Positions 23,701 to 33,279 of a stretch of 64,000 nt of DNA are shown here, piece after piece. Both the position numbers and the translations under genes were made by a program. The notes beneath the pieces are model-generated. The model saw nothing but the letters and a program-made list of their open reading frames with translations, did no database searches and had not been told where the DNA came from. Source of the DNA: Phytophthora colocasiae (Eukaryota > Oomycota > Peronosporomycetes > Peronosporales > Peronosporaceae); NCBI GenBank assembly GCA_018806915.1, contig JAGKQI010000009.1, positions 310,001 through 374,000 on the forward strand. Reading direction: 5' to 3'. Position 1 is the first letter of the stretch; the number at the start of each line of letters is the position of its first letter.

Positions 23701-25378
23701 GAATATCGGTCTTGGTGTTTCTACGGTTGCGGTAAAGCGTATTGGTCTTCTAGAGGAGAACATTGCCGAGGACAACGGTGTCGGATATTTCAATAGAGTG
23801 GACCTGTCGTCCGCCTACTTGCATGTTCCAGTGGAGTCCGAGCCAGTACCTGAATTGGCGTCGGCGAAGAGGGTGACGACACGGAACACGCCTGTCGTGT
23901 CTCCGCTAAGGCCTCTCCAGGACGATCGATTCGTCTGGCCTTCTGCAGAAGCTATCAGAACTGAACAACGCCGCCACCAGGATGTAGCACCTGCTGCAGC
24001 AGGCGAGGACGGATATGTGCGCGTCGATGGGAAGTTGTGGGTGCCTCGAGAGGCTCGCGACTTGCTGAAGCGCATATTAGTGGTTGCCCATTGTGGGCCT
24101 CAGGGACACCGTGGTGGTGATGTTATGCTGACGGCATTGAACGACCGTTTTGCCATCAGCAGTTCTAAGGCCCTAGTGACACGGTTTTTGCGCGACTGCC
24201 TTCTCTGTAAGCACGTCAAAGGTGGCAAGCTAATCCAGCGACCGTGGGGCCCAACATCAACGGCTACTCGACGCAATGAGTGTTTGCACATGGACTACTT
24301 GGAATTAGGAGAATCTTATGGTACGACACGCTACGTTCTCGTTCTCAAGGATGAGCTTACGCACTATTGTGAGTTAGTGGCAGCGGACTCAGCGACCAGC
24401 TCTGCAGCTGCTGAGGCCGTTCTGGACTGGTACAAGCGCTTCGGCCTCCCTGAAATGTGGGAATCCGATAACGGTAGTCATTTCAAGGCAGAGCTGATGA
24501 AGGAGCTCGCCTCAAAGCTGACGGCAGTGCAAAAGTTCGTCCCGGTCTACAGTCCGTGGATAAACGGAACCGTAGAGCGCGTGAACCGCGATATTCTCCA
24601 GGTTCTACGGGTCATGCTCCTCGAGCTCCAGCTAGATACGCGTAATTGGCCCTATCTACTACCTGTTATCCAGGCCAACCTCAACCACGCGGCAGTGGCA
24701 TCGCTCGGTGGGCATGCACCAGTGGAGCTTTTCACCGGCCTCCCAGCGCCGTCCTTGCTGGACACGGTGGTCGTTCCGGTGGCTGGAGCGACTCATCCCC
24801 TGACTATCGACATGGCTACAGTCTCGGCCCATCTCGACAATCTGCGTCAGCACCTCGCCTCCATGCACAAGGAAGTTGCTGATCGCAAGGAGAAGAGACG
24901 TACGTACGAAATGGCCAAGAACAAGGGCCAAACATGTAACTTTGAGGCGGGCGATTTCGTCCTTTGGTCTCGAGTAGACACGAGGATGCGAGGTGGCAAA
25001 CTCATGGTGCGCTGGGTAGGGCCCTTCAAGATCACCAAGGCGCTCTCCCATTCGTTCATGGTGGTCCATCTCCTTACGAATGAGGAGTTTGAGGTACACG
25101 GGTCGCGCCTGAAGCACTACTGCGACTCCGATCTTGGGGTTTCTGCTGAGATTCGCGAGCACGTAGCATCCCAGGGGATTTTGCTGGGGATTCGTGCTAT
25201 TGTGGACTACCGTTTCGAGCCTTCTGCCAAAGAATGGCAGCTTTACGTGGCGTGGCGTGGGCTCGAAGATGCTGAGAATTCCTGGGAGCCGTTCTGCTCT
25301 ATCTACGCGGACGTGCCTACTCTAGTAACTCAGTATGTGCAGTCTGTGGATGCTCCTGAGCTCCAGGCTCTGCTGTAA
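20750..25378 (+). CDS. Element D Gag-Pol polyprotein
   Basis: A 1542-residue polyprotein starting MTRNNELDADGD at the first ATG after the LTR. Residues 1-270 are Gag. The zinc knuckle CLVCKGSHWMKDC starts at residue 281. Protease PDTGADSNIIS has its Asp at 347. RT runs over about 550-790, with FDLFKGFWQLPL and the catalytic box WIDDLL at 690, where Trp replaces the usual Tyr of YxDD. RNase H (LTDASNTGWAI) lies near 850. The integrase zinc motif lies at about 1114-1158 and the D,D,E core at MDYLELGE, SDNGSHF and VERVNRD (about 1180-1280). A chromodomain-like tail LYVAWRGLEDAENSWEPF lies at about 1500-1517. No frameshift or stop occurs, and gag and pol are fused in one frame. The product would copy element RNA into DNA and integrate it. 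Confidence 0.93.
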   Translation: MTRNNELDADGDVEMSVAPPVYEFIKAPKLTKWSQPALVVFRRERQQYETKIWERCVTTGEAHENVLVTVKSSIERKVLEHLAHYVFKTTVFALTEEAICREIERKAGSLMNDHVPDVEKMFGENLKMDTSEKDVEARVANYFIAFDKLVEDNGLAAWVGRAEANDSAGQQRLKMRCKLLMANLAPTMLRMDIQRLAAVTHRHVKQDDVALYELIVKRASMQQHYHQMQNDVKKSGSEKPKNGSSESKNKGGSTKQQPTVSVPKRNVPSNGGVSSPPSTGCLVCKGSHWMKDCPTATEEQKAAARKTFIEKKKGNVERAKAVKKIAGDGEDRRMCINGVLDVPFCPDTGADSNIISKTLMDELLGLGAQLELSELSPAVTVQVAGGTQVLCRSTATLDLRIETAAGPVNLRRVSCLVMDGAEDEFLLGRKTMQDIGIDIDCLFEQLASGDRVNEADGDDVTDVGAELVFTVDTHEIHGHLERMLHEAKEDGFEPLLLDDLRVLVYEYADVWRVHIGADPPADVEPLVAQLRPGAQPYRSGTRKYPEPQRKFLRGFVKELVENGLVKRNNASRWACPALPVRKPHSEDFRCTMDYRPANRWTVALAGATPNLAVVVQNVKGSYAFGLFDLFKGFWQLPLHPDSQELYSFVTEDGVFTPTRVPQGASDSATHFQLQMQDCFRELLYDNLLVWIDDLLLFAKTPEEYLSKLREFFAVLRARRLKLNARKCVLFRKQVTWCGKVVDGDGIRHSPERLQALVSLPLPPTAAALQQFLCAANWLRDSMVDYARTVHPLQRMLEQIMAQRGRRKSQLASVDISWTEEDKVAFRAVVDLLTTSNKQYFADKDARVCLLTDASNTGWAIVVSQVHHWEEGKPVAEQAHELLVCRGGQFTGSQLNWSIVEKEAYPVVRACADLAYLLDRENGIYIYCDHANLVYIFAPDKTVKPHLRGKLQRWALQMVGVRYEIEHITGDDNVWADLVSRWGQPNIGLGVSTVAVKRIGLLEENIAEDNGVGYFNRVDLSSAYLHVPVESEPVPELASAKRVTTRNTPVVSPLRPLQDDRFVWPSAEAIRTEQRRHQDVAPAAAGEDGYVRVDGKLWVPREARDLLKRILVVAHCGPQGHRGGDVMLTALNDRFAISSSKALVTRFLRDCLLCKHVKGGKLIQRPWGPTSTATRRNECLHMDYLELGESYGTTRYVLVLKDELTHYCELVAADSATSSAAAEAVLDWYKRFGLPEMWESDNGSHFKAELMKELASKLTAVQKFVPVYSPWINGTVERVNRDILQVLRVMLLELQLDTRNWPYLLPVIQANLNHAAVASLGGHAPVELFTGLPAPSLLDTVVVPVAGATHPLTIDMATVSAHLDNLRQHLASMHKEVADRKEKRRTYEMAKNKGQTCNFEAGDFVLWSRVDTRMRGGKLMVRWVGPFKITKALSHSFMVVHLLTNEEFEVHGSRLKHYCDSDLGVSAEIREHVASQGILLGIRAIVDYRFEPSAKEWQLYVAWRGLEDAENSWEPFCSIYADVPTLVTQYVQSVDAPELQALL

Positions 25379-25610
25379 GACTTTACGACTTCAACTTCAA
25401 CGTCAACCAAGTCAGGTTCACCAGTCGCATTGCAACAGAACCAGGACATTTCGGTGTGGCGATTTCAAAAAAAAAAAAAAAACAGAGTGCAGTGGTCGTC
25501 TTCGGGGGCGGTGTTGAGCGCAAGGCTCAGTCTCCAGACGACACTGCTACATGGCTACATTTAGAGAGACGCGGTGCAGAGTCGGACACTGGCCTCATTG
25601 TCAAATCAGC
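25379..25610 (+). other. Element D 3' untranslated region
   Basis: Non-coding. It contains a run of 16 A at 25467-25482. No clear polypurine tract abuts the 3' repeat. Confidence 0.6.
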
Positions 25611-25925
25611 CAGCAGCGAGCAGCAGATCTCCGGCGTGTATCGCCTGGGCATGAGGCCCCAGCGAATAGCAAGGCAAAGCACGCGCAGTGGACAAGCAAA
25701 GGCAAGGAGCAGTGACGGCAATGGACAAGCGGCACGTGGTGGCACGCGGCAACAGCCTAGACTGGCTGGGAGCGAGCGGCAACAACGATCATTGGAGGAG
25801 CAGTGGCAGGCCCAGGATGTGGATCTGTTCCTGCCAGCGGCTCGTAGGTAGGAATGTAAGTCTGAACCTAGCTCTAATGTTAATCTCACTTCGCAATTGA
25901 CCTTAACGAGCTCAAGACACTACAA
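25611..25925 (+). repeat. Element D 3' LTR
   Basis: 315 bp, identical by eye to 20407-20721. After it, host sequence leads into the 3' end of the NicO gene. Confidence 0.88.
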
Positions 25926-26156
25926 TTCTTCTACATACCAGAGAGCACATGGACGATGCCGAGTGAGATGGCTGTAAGAGCTACGCGCCATATTGAGCTG
26001 TGTAAAAGACTTGCATCCTTTTCCATGTCCATGAAGTCTCTAAGGGACGAAGTCTACAGGACCTGGCAAGATATTCTGTCAAAAACGACCTTTCATTTTG
26101 TCGATTCAGGAGTCAACTTTACTGCTCTGGTTGTGATAATATCGTCTCGAAGTATT
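25926..26156. other. 3' flank of the NicO gene
   Basis: Host intergenic DNA between element D and the NicO stop codon. No gene or repeat is seen. Confidence 0.6.
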
Positions 26157-27347
26157 TTATTCTCCCAACACAGCAGACATTTGGCCTGAAGTTTGCAGCC
26201 CAATCCACGCGACACCAACAATGAACGAGAAGAAGGCGGAGAAAATGCCGATACGGAACTCCATCACCAACGAATGACCACCAAGTCGACCAGTGACCTC
26301 CCCATACAACGCCGCAAAAACTCCCATGATCAAAATTGAAGCGAAGCAGAACGAACCTAAGTACGAAACAGACTTGACCCAGTCGTTCAACACAACGGCA
26401 GGCAGTACACCCAAAATGCCACCGGGTCCCGCGAAGCCGTGGATAATTCCAACAAGAAGAGCCATGATCTTCACGTTTAAGAAGAAAATTTAGTCTAAAG
26501 CTCACAACGTGAATGATCTCAAAGACACATACCTTCTGCGTAGCTGGGTTCTCAAAACTTGCAGTTTTACAGCAACCCCAGTTGTTGGGGTGCAGCTTCG
26601 AGTGTTTATGACTTGGTTCAGTTGCTGGAGTTTGATTCGACTCCCCTTCATCTTCTTTAATCAGGAGGTGGAACGACGACGACGGTGAAGCTACCGCTTC
26701 AGCTGCTGACTGCTTTGAGGACCTGGGGGACATGACAGTCTGCTGTGGAGCACCCTCCTCAGTAGTAGACACCGCACTTGAGAGTCTCCGCTGTGAAATC
26801 GGCATGAGCTCCACCATATTCGTAGGAGTAGCTCCAGTACTCCGACTGGCTCGAGAGCTATCATTTCGTCCGCCCTCTCCACTCACCAGTGACTGCACAC
26901 CCTCTTTCAACTGCTTGTGATATTTTTTCCTCACATGAACTGCTGTCCACACACCCAGTGCGATCATGAAGAAACCAACGACGTAGTTGAGATACCCTCC
27001 GACTGCATCTAGGTCCACCGTTTGACCCGCAGCGAAGAAAATGAGCGCCATGAAGACGAGACCGATAGAGTGACCGCATCCCCATCGAATGCCCAATGTG
27101 AACGCTCTCCAGGACGATCCAGTGGTCATAGCGGCCAGTGCGGACAAATGATCTGGACCTGAAGACAAAATGAGACAGAACCAGTTAGTTTTTTAATCTC
27201 TTGCAATGATTAAAATCATATGGAGCTAAAGATACCAGTGAGTACATGCACAACCCCCAGTAGCAATCCAGTAGAGATAATCTTCCCTAGCGAAGCGCCC
27301 GAGAGGCTCGTGTGTTCCTCGCTCAACCACCGCGTCGTGGCCTCCAT
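26157..27347 (-). CDS. NicO/UreH-like multi-pass membrane protein, three exons
   Basis: Exons on the minus strand are 27347-27236, 27158-26533 and 26468-26157 (349 residues). Introns of 77 and 64 bp run GTATCT...TTCAG and GTATGT...GAAG, and phases join correctly. The start ACCATGG has a strong context. The first two exons join as HVLTGPDHLSALA, the His/Asp metal-site signature of the NicO (nickel/cobalt efflux or UreH-like) family, followed by LGIRWGCGHSIGL. The C-terminal exon carries LLVGIIHGFAGPGGILG, the typical second signature. Hydrophobic segments are spread through exons 1-3. A long Ser/Thr/Glu-rich loop between them (about 26560-26930) is probably cytosolic. Expected role is transition-metal transport at a membrane, with substrate undetermined. 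It is divergently arranged with the TKL gene at 27961. Confidence 0.88.
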
Positions 27348-27565
27348 GGTGCTGATACCGTTGTGTCACGTTGACGTCAAGTGAATAGCTCTCGACCAAT
27401 CAAATGCCGGCACCGCATTGCAAGTCAGCACGAGTCTACCGTCTGTAGCCGCTCCAATGAAGCGTGCCAAGCACTGCAATTGCATCCAGCAAACCCGTGC
27501 CATTGAGATTCATGTGCCTATCCTCCAAGAACTCCTTGCCAGTAGACAAACCAGCATTCGAATGC

Positions 27566-27716
27566 TACCGGTACATGTCGTGAGCATGGCCACTTTACCG
27601 CACCGGTAGCTTACCGCTATAACATTACCGGTACAGTACCGGTACTAATAAGCTTTCATGCATCGGTGAGCTATATGTACATGTACATGTACCAGAAAAC
27701 TTTAGCTCTACCGGTA
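27566..27716. repeat. Cluster of four TACCGGTA palindromes
   Basis: Exact TACCGGTA occurs at 27566-27573, 27626-27633, 27637-27644 and 27709-27716, with a partial copy near 27601. Several are followed by CATGT. Four exact 8-mers in 151 bp is far beyond chance. They may be operator-like binding sites or the remains of a small repeat. Confidence 0.7.
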
Positions 27717-27918
27717 CATGTAGTTTCCTGAGTCATCAAAGACGAGCTACACGACTTAACCGCCCGTTATGACGTCTCCACCCCCCTTGCAAGTTCTTCT
27801 CCGCTACAGCTTCATACTCACCCGCAAACGGAAACGGTTTTCTTCCAGCCACTCCGAGTCGGAGGTACCCACCGGCCCAAACTATAAATCATTTGCAAGG
27901 GACCGAACGATCTTCCCC

Positions 27919-27935
27919 TCATTTCTACATTTTCC
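27919..27935 (+). promoter_or_regulatory. Oomycete-type core promoter (initiator plus flanking element)
   Basis: TCATTTC (27919-27925) fits the initiator YCAYTYY, and CATTTTCC (27928-27935) fits the flanking element MAWTTTNC known from oomycete promoters. The pair lies 26-42 nt upstream of the ATG at 27961, which implies a short 5' UTR. It is also one of the better taxonomic clues in the window. Confidence 0.7.
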
Positions 27936-27960
27936 TCTGAAGCTCTAAGTTCGTTCATCT

Positions 27961-29421
27961 ATGGCAACCGTCGGCTTCCCGATCGTAGGCCTTAGTGGCT
28001 CCCCTGACAGCGTCTCGACCCTCTCGGGAATGACTTCGCGTTGTCGTCGCATGCCGGAGAACGCGCTACTGTGCAAGGCGGTGGTGGAGCGTCTCCAGTT
28101 CCTGCACGAGTCGGTGGCTCCTCTGGACGCTAAAGATCCACTCAAGAAGAAATACATGGAGATCGTCGTCAAGTTCGTGACGCTCATGCGTCGCAAGCCA
28201 CTGCTGCAGCGGCTGGCCAACTGTGAGACGCTGGTAACAACTATTCACGATATGCAACTCAAGATCAGCGATTTGGCTCAAGCTCTGCACGTTCAAGACG
28301 CCCCGGAGATGACCAAGTGGGAGATCGAGTGGGACGTCCATCGAGCAGAGCAGTACGGTATTCTCAACCGACTGGTAAGTGACGCGAGTGAGAGGATGTT
28401 GGTGACGGAGGTCCGAGGTGACAAGAAGGTGCAAGAGGCCATCATGAGTCTAAACAAAAGCATCCAATGGAGGAACCAGTCTCCTGAGATGGTTGATCTC
28501 AAGAAGAATACCTTCAGTCGAGTGTCAGGCTACTGGAACAGGGAGGGACTGCGCATGTTTGACTGGTTCATCCCCATCGACGACGTGGAGTTCGAGGATG
28601 ACATGATCGGGACCCAAGGGACTTTCGGACATGTGAGCAGAGGCATCTGGACTCACGACGGAGAACGCACCGATGTGGTGATTAAGCAGTTGTTCCCGGA
28701 GATGGCTGCTAGTGATGACGATTCTTTCCTGCGCCAACTGGAGGTCTGGAACAGTCTTCCTCCTAATGAACACATTCTGAAGCTGTACGGCGGTTCCCAT
28801 GTGAGCTCCCCCCAGTTCTACGTCTGTGAGAACGCTCCTAATGGCAATCTGGCGGATTTCCTGGCGGATGGAGAGCATGGAGTGCTGTTCTGGAGGCTCT
28901 TCAAGCAGGTTGCGCTCGGACTCCAGTTCCTGCACAGTACCAACACGGTTCACGGCGGTTTAAAGTGCAACAACATCCTTGTAGGTACCAATTTCACGAC
29001 GAAGCTGGCGGACTTCACCTTCACTTCGGTGCGTTCGCTCTCAGCTGGTCTGAGCAAAGGATCTAAGAAGGCCACGGACATTTCCGTCCGTTGGAAGCCC
29101 AAGGAGGTGCTGGAACAGGCTGGAAACGAGGCACCGCGCTTCGAATCCGACATCTATTCTCTCGCTATGTGCATGATCGAAGCCAAGACTGAAGCAATTC
29201 CTTTTGACATGGATGACGACGATCAGGCAGCGATGGGGAAAATCATGAGGGGGGAAGAGTATCCTCGTCCTGAACAGATCTCAGTTGAGGAGTGGGCGTT
29301 CATTAGCCGCCTGTGCGATCCAGACTACAAGAAGCGACCGTCGCTCGACGAAGTGTTGGAGGGAATCAGTGTGTTCGCGGACGCAGAAGAGCAGCAACAC
29401 CCGACTGCAAGTCTAGCTTAG
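27961..29421 (+). CDS. TKL-family pseudokinase, intact
   Basis: 486 residues with no intron. Residues 1-200 are a helical region shared with the other kinases here (RCRRMPEN, RRKPLLQRLANCETL, W.IEWD). The kinase domain covers about 210-475. The ATP-binding Lys is present (VVIKQ, Lys 242). The catalytic loop reads HGGLKCNN at 331, so the HRD Asp is Gly. The metal-binding motif reads DFT at 351, so the DFG Gly is Thr. RWKPKE replaces the APE segment, and SDIYSLAMCMIEA and KRPSLDEVL are kept. Family placement is oomycete TKL. Loss of the HRD Asp suggests a binding or scaffold role, not phosphotransfer. It has no signal peptide or membrane segment and shares a divergent promoter with the NicO gene. 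Confidence 0.92.
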   Translation: MATVGFPIVGLSGSPDSVSTLSGMTSRCRRMPENALLCKAVVERLQFLHESVAPLDAKDPLKKKYMEIVVKFVTLMRRKPLLQRLANCETLVTTIHDMQLKISDLAQALHVQDAPEMTKWEIEWDVHRAEQYGILNRLVSDASERMLVTEVRGDKKVQEAIMSLNKSIQWRNQSPEMVDLKKNTFSRVSGYWNREGLRMFDWFIPIDDVEFEDDMIGTQGTFGHVSRGIWTHDGERTDVVIKQLFPEMAASDDDSFLRQLEVWNSLPPNEHILKLYGGSHVSSPQFYVCENAPNGNLADFLADGEHGVLFWRLFKQVALGLQFLHSTNTVHGGLKCNNILVGTNFTTKLADFTFTSVRSLSAGLSKGSKKATDISVRWKPKEVLEQAGNEAPRFESDIYSLAMCMIEAKTEAIPFDMDDDDQAAMGKIMRGEEYPRPEQISVEEWAFISRLCDPDYKKRPSLDEVLEGISVFADAEEQQHPTASLA

Positions 29422-29687
29422 CACAAGTACAGCAGTCTGTATCTCTGAGTAGTGTCCCTGACTAGTTTCGATAAGGGGGTGCATGTGCAGCTATCTCGTT
29501 GCAAGGTGTAGGTGGGTAATTGACATATTAATGCCACAAAGTCTCTCGACAATATTCGATGAACACTCGCTGAACCTGCACGGTGCAGGTTGCACCTCAT
29601 TCGACAGCGGATGTGTAGCCTTGAGTCAAGATACCAGTAGGATATCTTCCTTGCGACTCGTCTCCATTTGCGCTTCTTCCAGTTCCT
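29422..29687. other. 3' flank of the TKL gene
   Basis: Host intergenic DNA, about 266 bp, with no gene or repeat recognised. Confidence 0.5.
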
Positions 29688-30408
29688 GTGCAAATGGAGG
29701 GAGATTCATGTCAAAATGACGACAGAAGGCGCTTCGGGTTGGTCGCATCGGAGTCACTGAACCTCCTTCTCGTCACCTGCAATGGCCCCAACTTCATCTT
29801 CCGTACTCTAGTGACACGTATCCAAGATCTCCTGGAGACGGAAACTCTGCGTGATGCGTCACTTTCCGCTCAAATAGAGACGGAGATTTACGAGCTACTG
29901 CAAGAGGTTGCGACGTCCATATACGGCATTCGACACAGTTTTACCCAACATGGAGACACCAATGAAGTGGCTCGAGAAATTATCGAGAACTCCCTAGGCA
30001 GATGAAGTTCACAAACGCTTGACGACACTCTATCAACGTTTATCTGGAGATCTCCAGCTTTCTGGATTGGGAAAGCTCCTGGACAAAGAATCTGACAACT
30101 GAATCCGATCTGTTCTGGAAGATTACGATTTAGATTCTCACTGCAAACGCAACTTGAATTCTGGCTTCGACGTCCAGAGGAGCTTTTCTCAGAGCTAGTG
30201 GAGCTGATGGAGAAGCTGTTCCATATGCTAAATGGCGCTTTAACTCGTACTACAACAAAAGAAGTGGAGATTCCTGTGAAAGCAGACAAACCGGACTTGG
30301 AAAACCCCTGCTAATGAAGTTAGCGTGAATTTCTATGAAGGTGGAGGTGTGTATCGAGGTGAATGGCTGGACACACACGTGGACGTCCGGAAGGTGATTG
30401 ACCAAGAC
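29688..30408 (+). pseudogene. Multi-kinase pseudogene, 5' part (left of element E)
   Basis: Frame-shifted kinase-gene remnant. The first frame, to 30005, holds a helical N-terminal region (LLLVTCNGP, RTLVTRIQDLL). The next frame continues with DEVHKRLTTLYQRLSG, and a third with ELVELMEKLFHMLNG. The last frame gives the start of a kinase N-lobe: FYEGGGVYRGEWLDTHVDVRKV, ending at 30408 where element E enters. The N-lobe pattern YRGEWL...V.V matches the third kinase of the gene at 62089 and the inverted segment at 50566-51540. The C-lobe of this module resumes at 49343 after E. Confidence 0.75.
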
Positions 30409-30688
30409 TGTTGAAGTAATGATTTGCGCAGAGTTGTTAGGTAGACGAAGGATGGAGACGAATAAAATAATGCATAGAATATTGGAGAGGAAGTCTTGAG
30501 TGTAGATGAAGAATGGGCTTGTGTGCTGAAGATAGTAAAAGAAGAAGTGATAAATTAGAGTGTCTGGCGTTCTGGAGGGGAGTTATTCTCCACCAACCAG
30601 TCCAGTTAAATAGGATTTCTCTATATGGAACTGCACAATTTAATACCCTTAGATAGGTGTCATCACTGCAGAGATGGTAACTTCAACA
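30409..30688 (-). repeat. Element E 3' LTR
   Basis: 280 bp, TGTTGAAGT...ACTTCAACA, identical to 49063-49342, preceded by the AAGAC duplication. Confidence 0.97.
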
Positions 30689-31788
30689 GCCTCCCACATC
30701 GAGGAATGTGTGTGACGCTCTATCTGTCGAGTAGAATTTAATGCTCCACAGGTGGCTGTGTTAACAGTCCTGTGCGAACATGAATATGACCTTTTTTCTT
30801 TGACTTCGTTGTCAGATTTGTCATTTTCTTGCCGGTTTTGGCGTGGTTGTGCAAATTTCTTGTTTTCATTGTTATTCTGGCTATTCAGGAAAACCTTAGA
30901 GGAGCAAACCTGTTCACCGTCGTTATTAACGCTTTTGTACGCGTGTTGAGAAAGCTATTCAGGAAAACCTTTAATTTTAAGGATCAAAACCTGTTCGCTG
31001 TATTGTAGGCTTACTGTATATTGATATTTTGTGTAAGCTGTTTAACTTTGATCATTTTTATACTGCCACTTTGTGCTCTTTTGTGGGTGTTGCCTTCACA
31101 TGTTGTCTTTCGGTTTTTGAATTATGTTTCTTTGGCTAGGCCTACACAGTACATCGGCCTCCTAGTTTTCTTAAACTGGCCATACTTCAAAGTTGGTAAT
31201 TTTTAAATTTGGTTAAACTCTTGAGAGTTTATAGCGTTCAAATATTGTGAAGAAAGGCTACAGATAGCACAAATAACATCACACAGTGTCATCGGTAGCG
31301 TATGCATCGTGTTTGCAGTAAGTGCTAAGGCTATCATCGTTGGGGCTATTGTTCTCCCTAGAGACTGATCGAGTTGTTTCTCGTTTAGAAGATTTTATTT
31401 AGGTTTCACTTCACAAGTGCTAAGACTTGTAAACTATCAAATCAATTGAAGTTGGAATTGGTCCAGTAAAACTATAGTTTGCTTTCTGTAGACAGAAGCG
31501 TGTCGTGTATTTCAGAAAGTATTGAGAATTTTCTTCTTTTTGTTGTTACGTTTTGTATAGCTGGAAATGTTTGAAATTCATGCCAGTGACTGAATATAGT
31601 TTGGCGTATGAATGCTCGGTTTTGGCGCTAATGCCTCCCAGTTTCGTACATTTCAGCACATACTTTTGATAATAGACGCAAGTCTGTATAGCCCGAATTT
31701 GATGTTGCTTTAACAAATTACAAGCCGTAGTTCTACCAGGGTAGTTCGCTACAGCTTGGCATTGAGCCAGTATATTTACGAATCTACA
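30689..31788 (-). other. Element E interior, left part
   Basis: AT-rich sequence without a recognisable protein in any frame. It contains two copies of GCTATTCAGGAAAACCTT (30879 and 30953), each followed about 30 bases later by AAACCTGTTC, a 74-bp period repeat. It ends at the 4-bp CTCG duplication (31789-31792) of element C. Confidence 0.65.
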
Positions 31789-31792
31789 CTCG

Positions 31793-33279
31793 TGTGGCGA
31801 AGTGGGTGAACACTTTTCGGCTTCCGGACTGGAAGTCGGTCGCCCAGAGTGTATAGTGCGTGGCCAAGTGGATTCTGGAATAAAACGTCCAGATGCCAAG
31901 TGGGGTCAGTCTCAACCTTCCGGGATCCTATGGGTATCCGGAAGGCAGAGTTGGCGTGTGACCTTGTGGTATCCTCTTGGGTGTCGTTTGTCTTCGTGTA
32001 TCCGGTGTAGTCACCAATGAGTTACTTCTGGATGCCGATCAGGTCCAGATGTACAAATGCCAGGTACTTTCCAGATGCAGTCGTCTGGAATCAGTGAAAG
32101 ACTAGTAGCAAAGTCTTCCCCTAGCGGTTAACCAATACAATACAGAGAGTTAATATGCAAATATACAGCCGCTCTTATTCTTTGTGGCCCTTGAGCGGTG
32201 GGCACTCCAGATGCCAGTCGACGGAGTCTGATTCCGGAACACTGGCTCGGTTCCGGGACTCTTACAAGCGCACCACTTCCGGATAACCACTTGGTTTCCG
32301 GAAGACAATAATCAAATGGAGTCCGGAATCACTAGAAAGTAATCCGGATAACCCTCAATATACAATCCTATCACACAGTAGTTAATTCAATACAGTTCCA
32401 AGGGGCTAACTACTAACAACCTCCTAAAAACGCAGTTATAATATGAAATGGGTATCCGGAGTCCGGAATACCAACTGGAATATGAAATAGGAAGCTCACT
32501 TCCGGATGCGCCCTCCGGATCCCTTACCTAACTTGGTCTTGACCTTTGTGGAGAATCCCGCGGCGGTGTACGCTGTCGTCGCGGCCTAACGCTGGCGGAG
32601 ATGACCCCGAGCCCTCTTCTTGAGGCTGGTCGGCGGTTCTCGGCAGTGGTGGCTTGTGGGAACCTCCCGCACACTCACTTGCGTCCTTGGTGGCAAATTG
32701 AACTCTCTGTTATTTATGTATAAGTATTTTGCTAAATTCTCTGCTAAACATCTTGATTTCACTATAGAAAGGGGCAGGGGGCGCGTGTCTCTGTCGCCGA
32801 AGCCCGAAGAATTCCGGCTGGTGCCGAGCACATCCTGGTCGGTCGTCTTGGTCGGTCGGTAATCAGTGACTTAAGTATACTTGGAGCCTTAACTGGATAC
32901 TGGGTACAAATCAGGACTATTCAACTGGATACTGGGTACAAATCAGGATTTCCCCGGATGCCAGTCCTTTCCAAACGCCCTTGGTGTTCAGATTCCACGT
33001 GACCTTGGCCGGCATCTGGAGCTCTTTTCACAGGAAATACTTGGATACTGTATGTGTACCTGGTTCAGCTGTATCAGGGCTCCGGATGCAGTTGGTCGAC
33101 TCGGGATTCCGGATCGGACATGGATTCCGGAGATTATCGAAGGTATTCCTGAAGCACAACGCTTACACCTTCCCAGATTCCCGTCCCAATGTTGTCAAAT
33201 ATCAGCCAATCAGCTTCCAGATCAATGGATGGTCCTGGGAGGCGGCTTCTGGGCGAAAATTCAAACCTACAGCTTCACA
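31793..33279 (-). repeat. Element C 3' LTR
   Basis: 1487 bp. Contains about 14 TCCGGA hexamers plus many TCCAGA and TCTGGA variants, in non-coding DNA. The copy at 46886-48373 is more than 99 percent identical by eye. A weak purine tract (GAGAGGGA on the minus strand, near 33285-33292) lies just inside. Confidence 0.96.

Larger units (their letters stand above)
20407..25925 (+). mobile_element. Element D: intact-ORF Ty3/gypsy chromodomain retrotransposon
   Basis: Two 315-bp terminal repeats (20407-20721 and 25611-25925) appear identical by eye and enclose a single uninterrupted 1542-codon gag-pol ORF, so this is the copy in the window most likely to be functional. No target duplication is present: flanks are GTCCTT on the left and TTCTTC on the right. 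The left flank is element B gag, and the right flank is host DNA beside the NicO gene. This fits recombination between two D copies that removed the intervening B sequence. The repeat ends are not clearly TG...CA, so the exact LTR borders may be a few bases off. Confidence 0.9.
27348..27960. promoter_or_regulatory. Divergent intergenic region, NicO and TKL genes
   Basis: Shared 5' region of two divergent genes. Near the NicO start there is a CCAAT box in reverse (GATTGGTC on the minus strand, about 27400) and an initiator-like TTCACTTG. The centre holds four TACCGGTA palindromes and a TGTACATGTACATGTAC run. Near the TKL start lies an oomycete core promoter. No ORF is supported. Confidence 0.6.

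Noticed and set aside
25467..25482. Run of 16 A as the tail of a LINE or retroposed gene
   Set aside because: It lies inside element D between the gag-pol stop and the 3' LTR, with no target duplication and no coding LINE sequence nearby.
26119..27168. Single-exon reading of the NicO gene
   Set aside because: The continuous frame reads through two introns. Splicing at GTATCT/TTCAG and GTATGT/GAAG restores the HVLTGPDH and HGFAGPGG signatures in one frame.
30752..31206. Possible small membrane proteins in the element E interior
   Set aside because: The hydrophobic translations come from T-rich DNA, lack good start contexts, and sit inside a non-coding LTR element.
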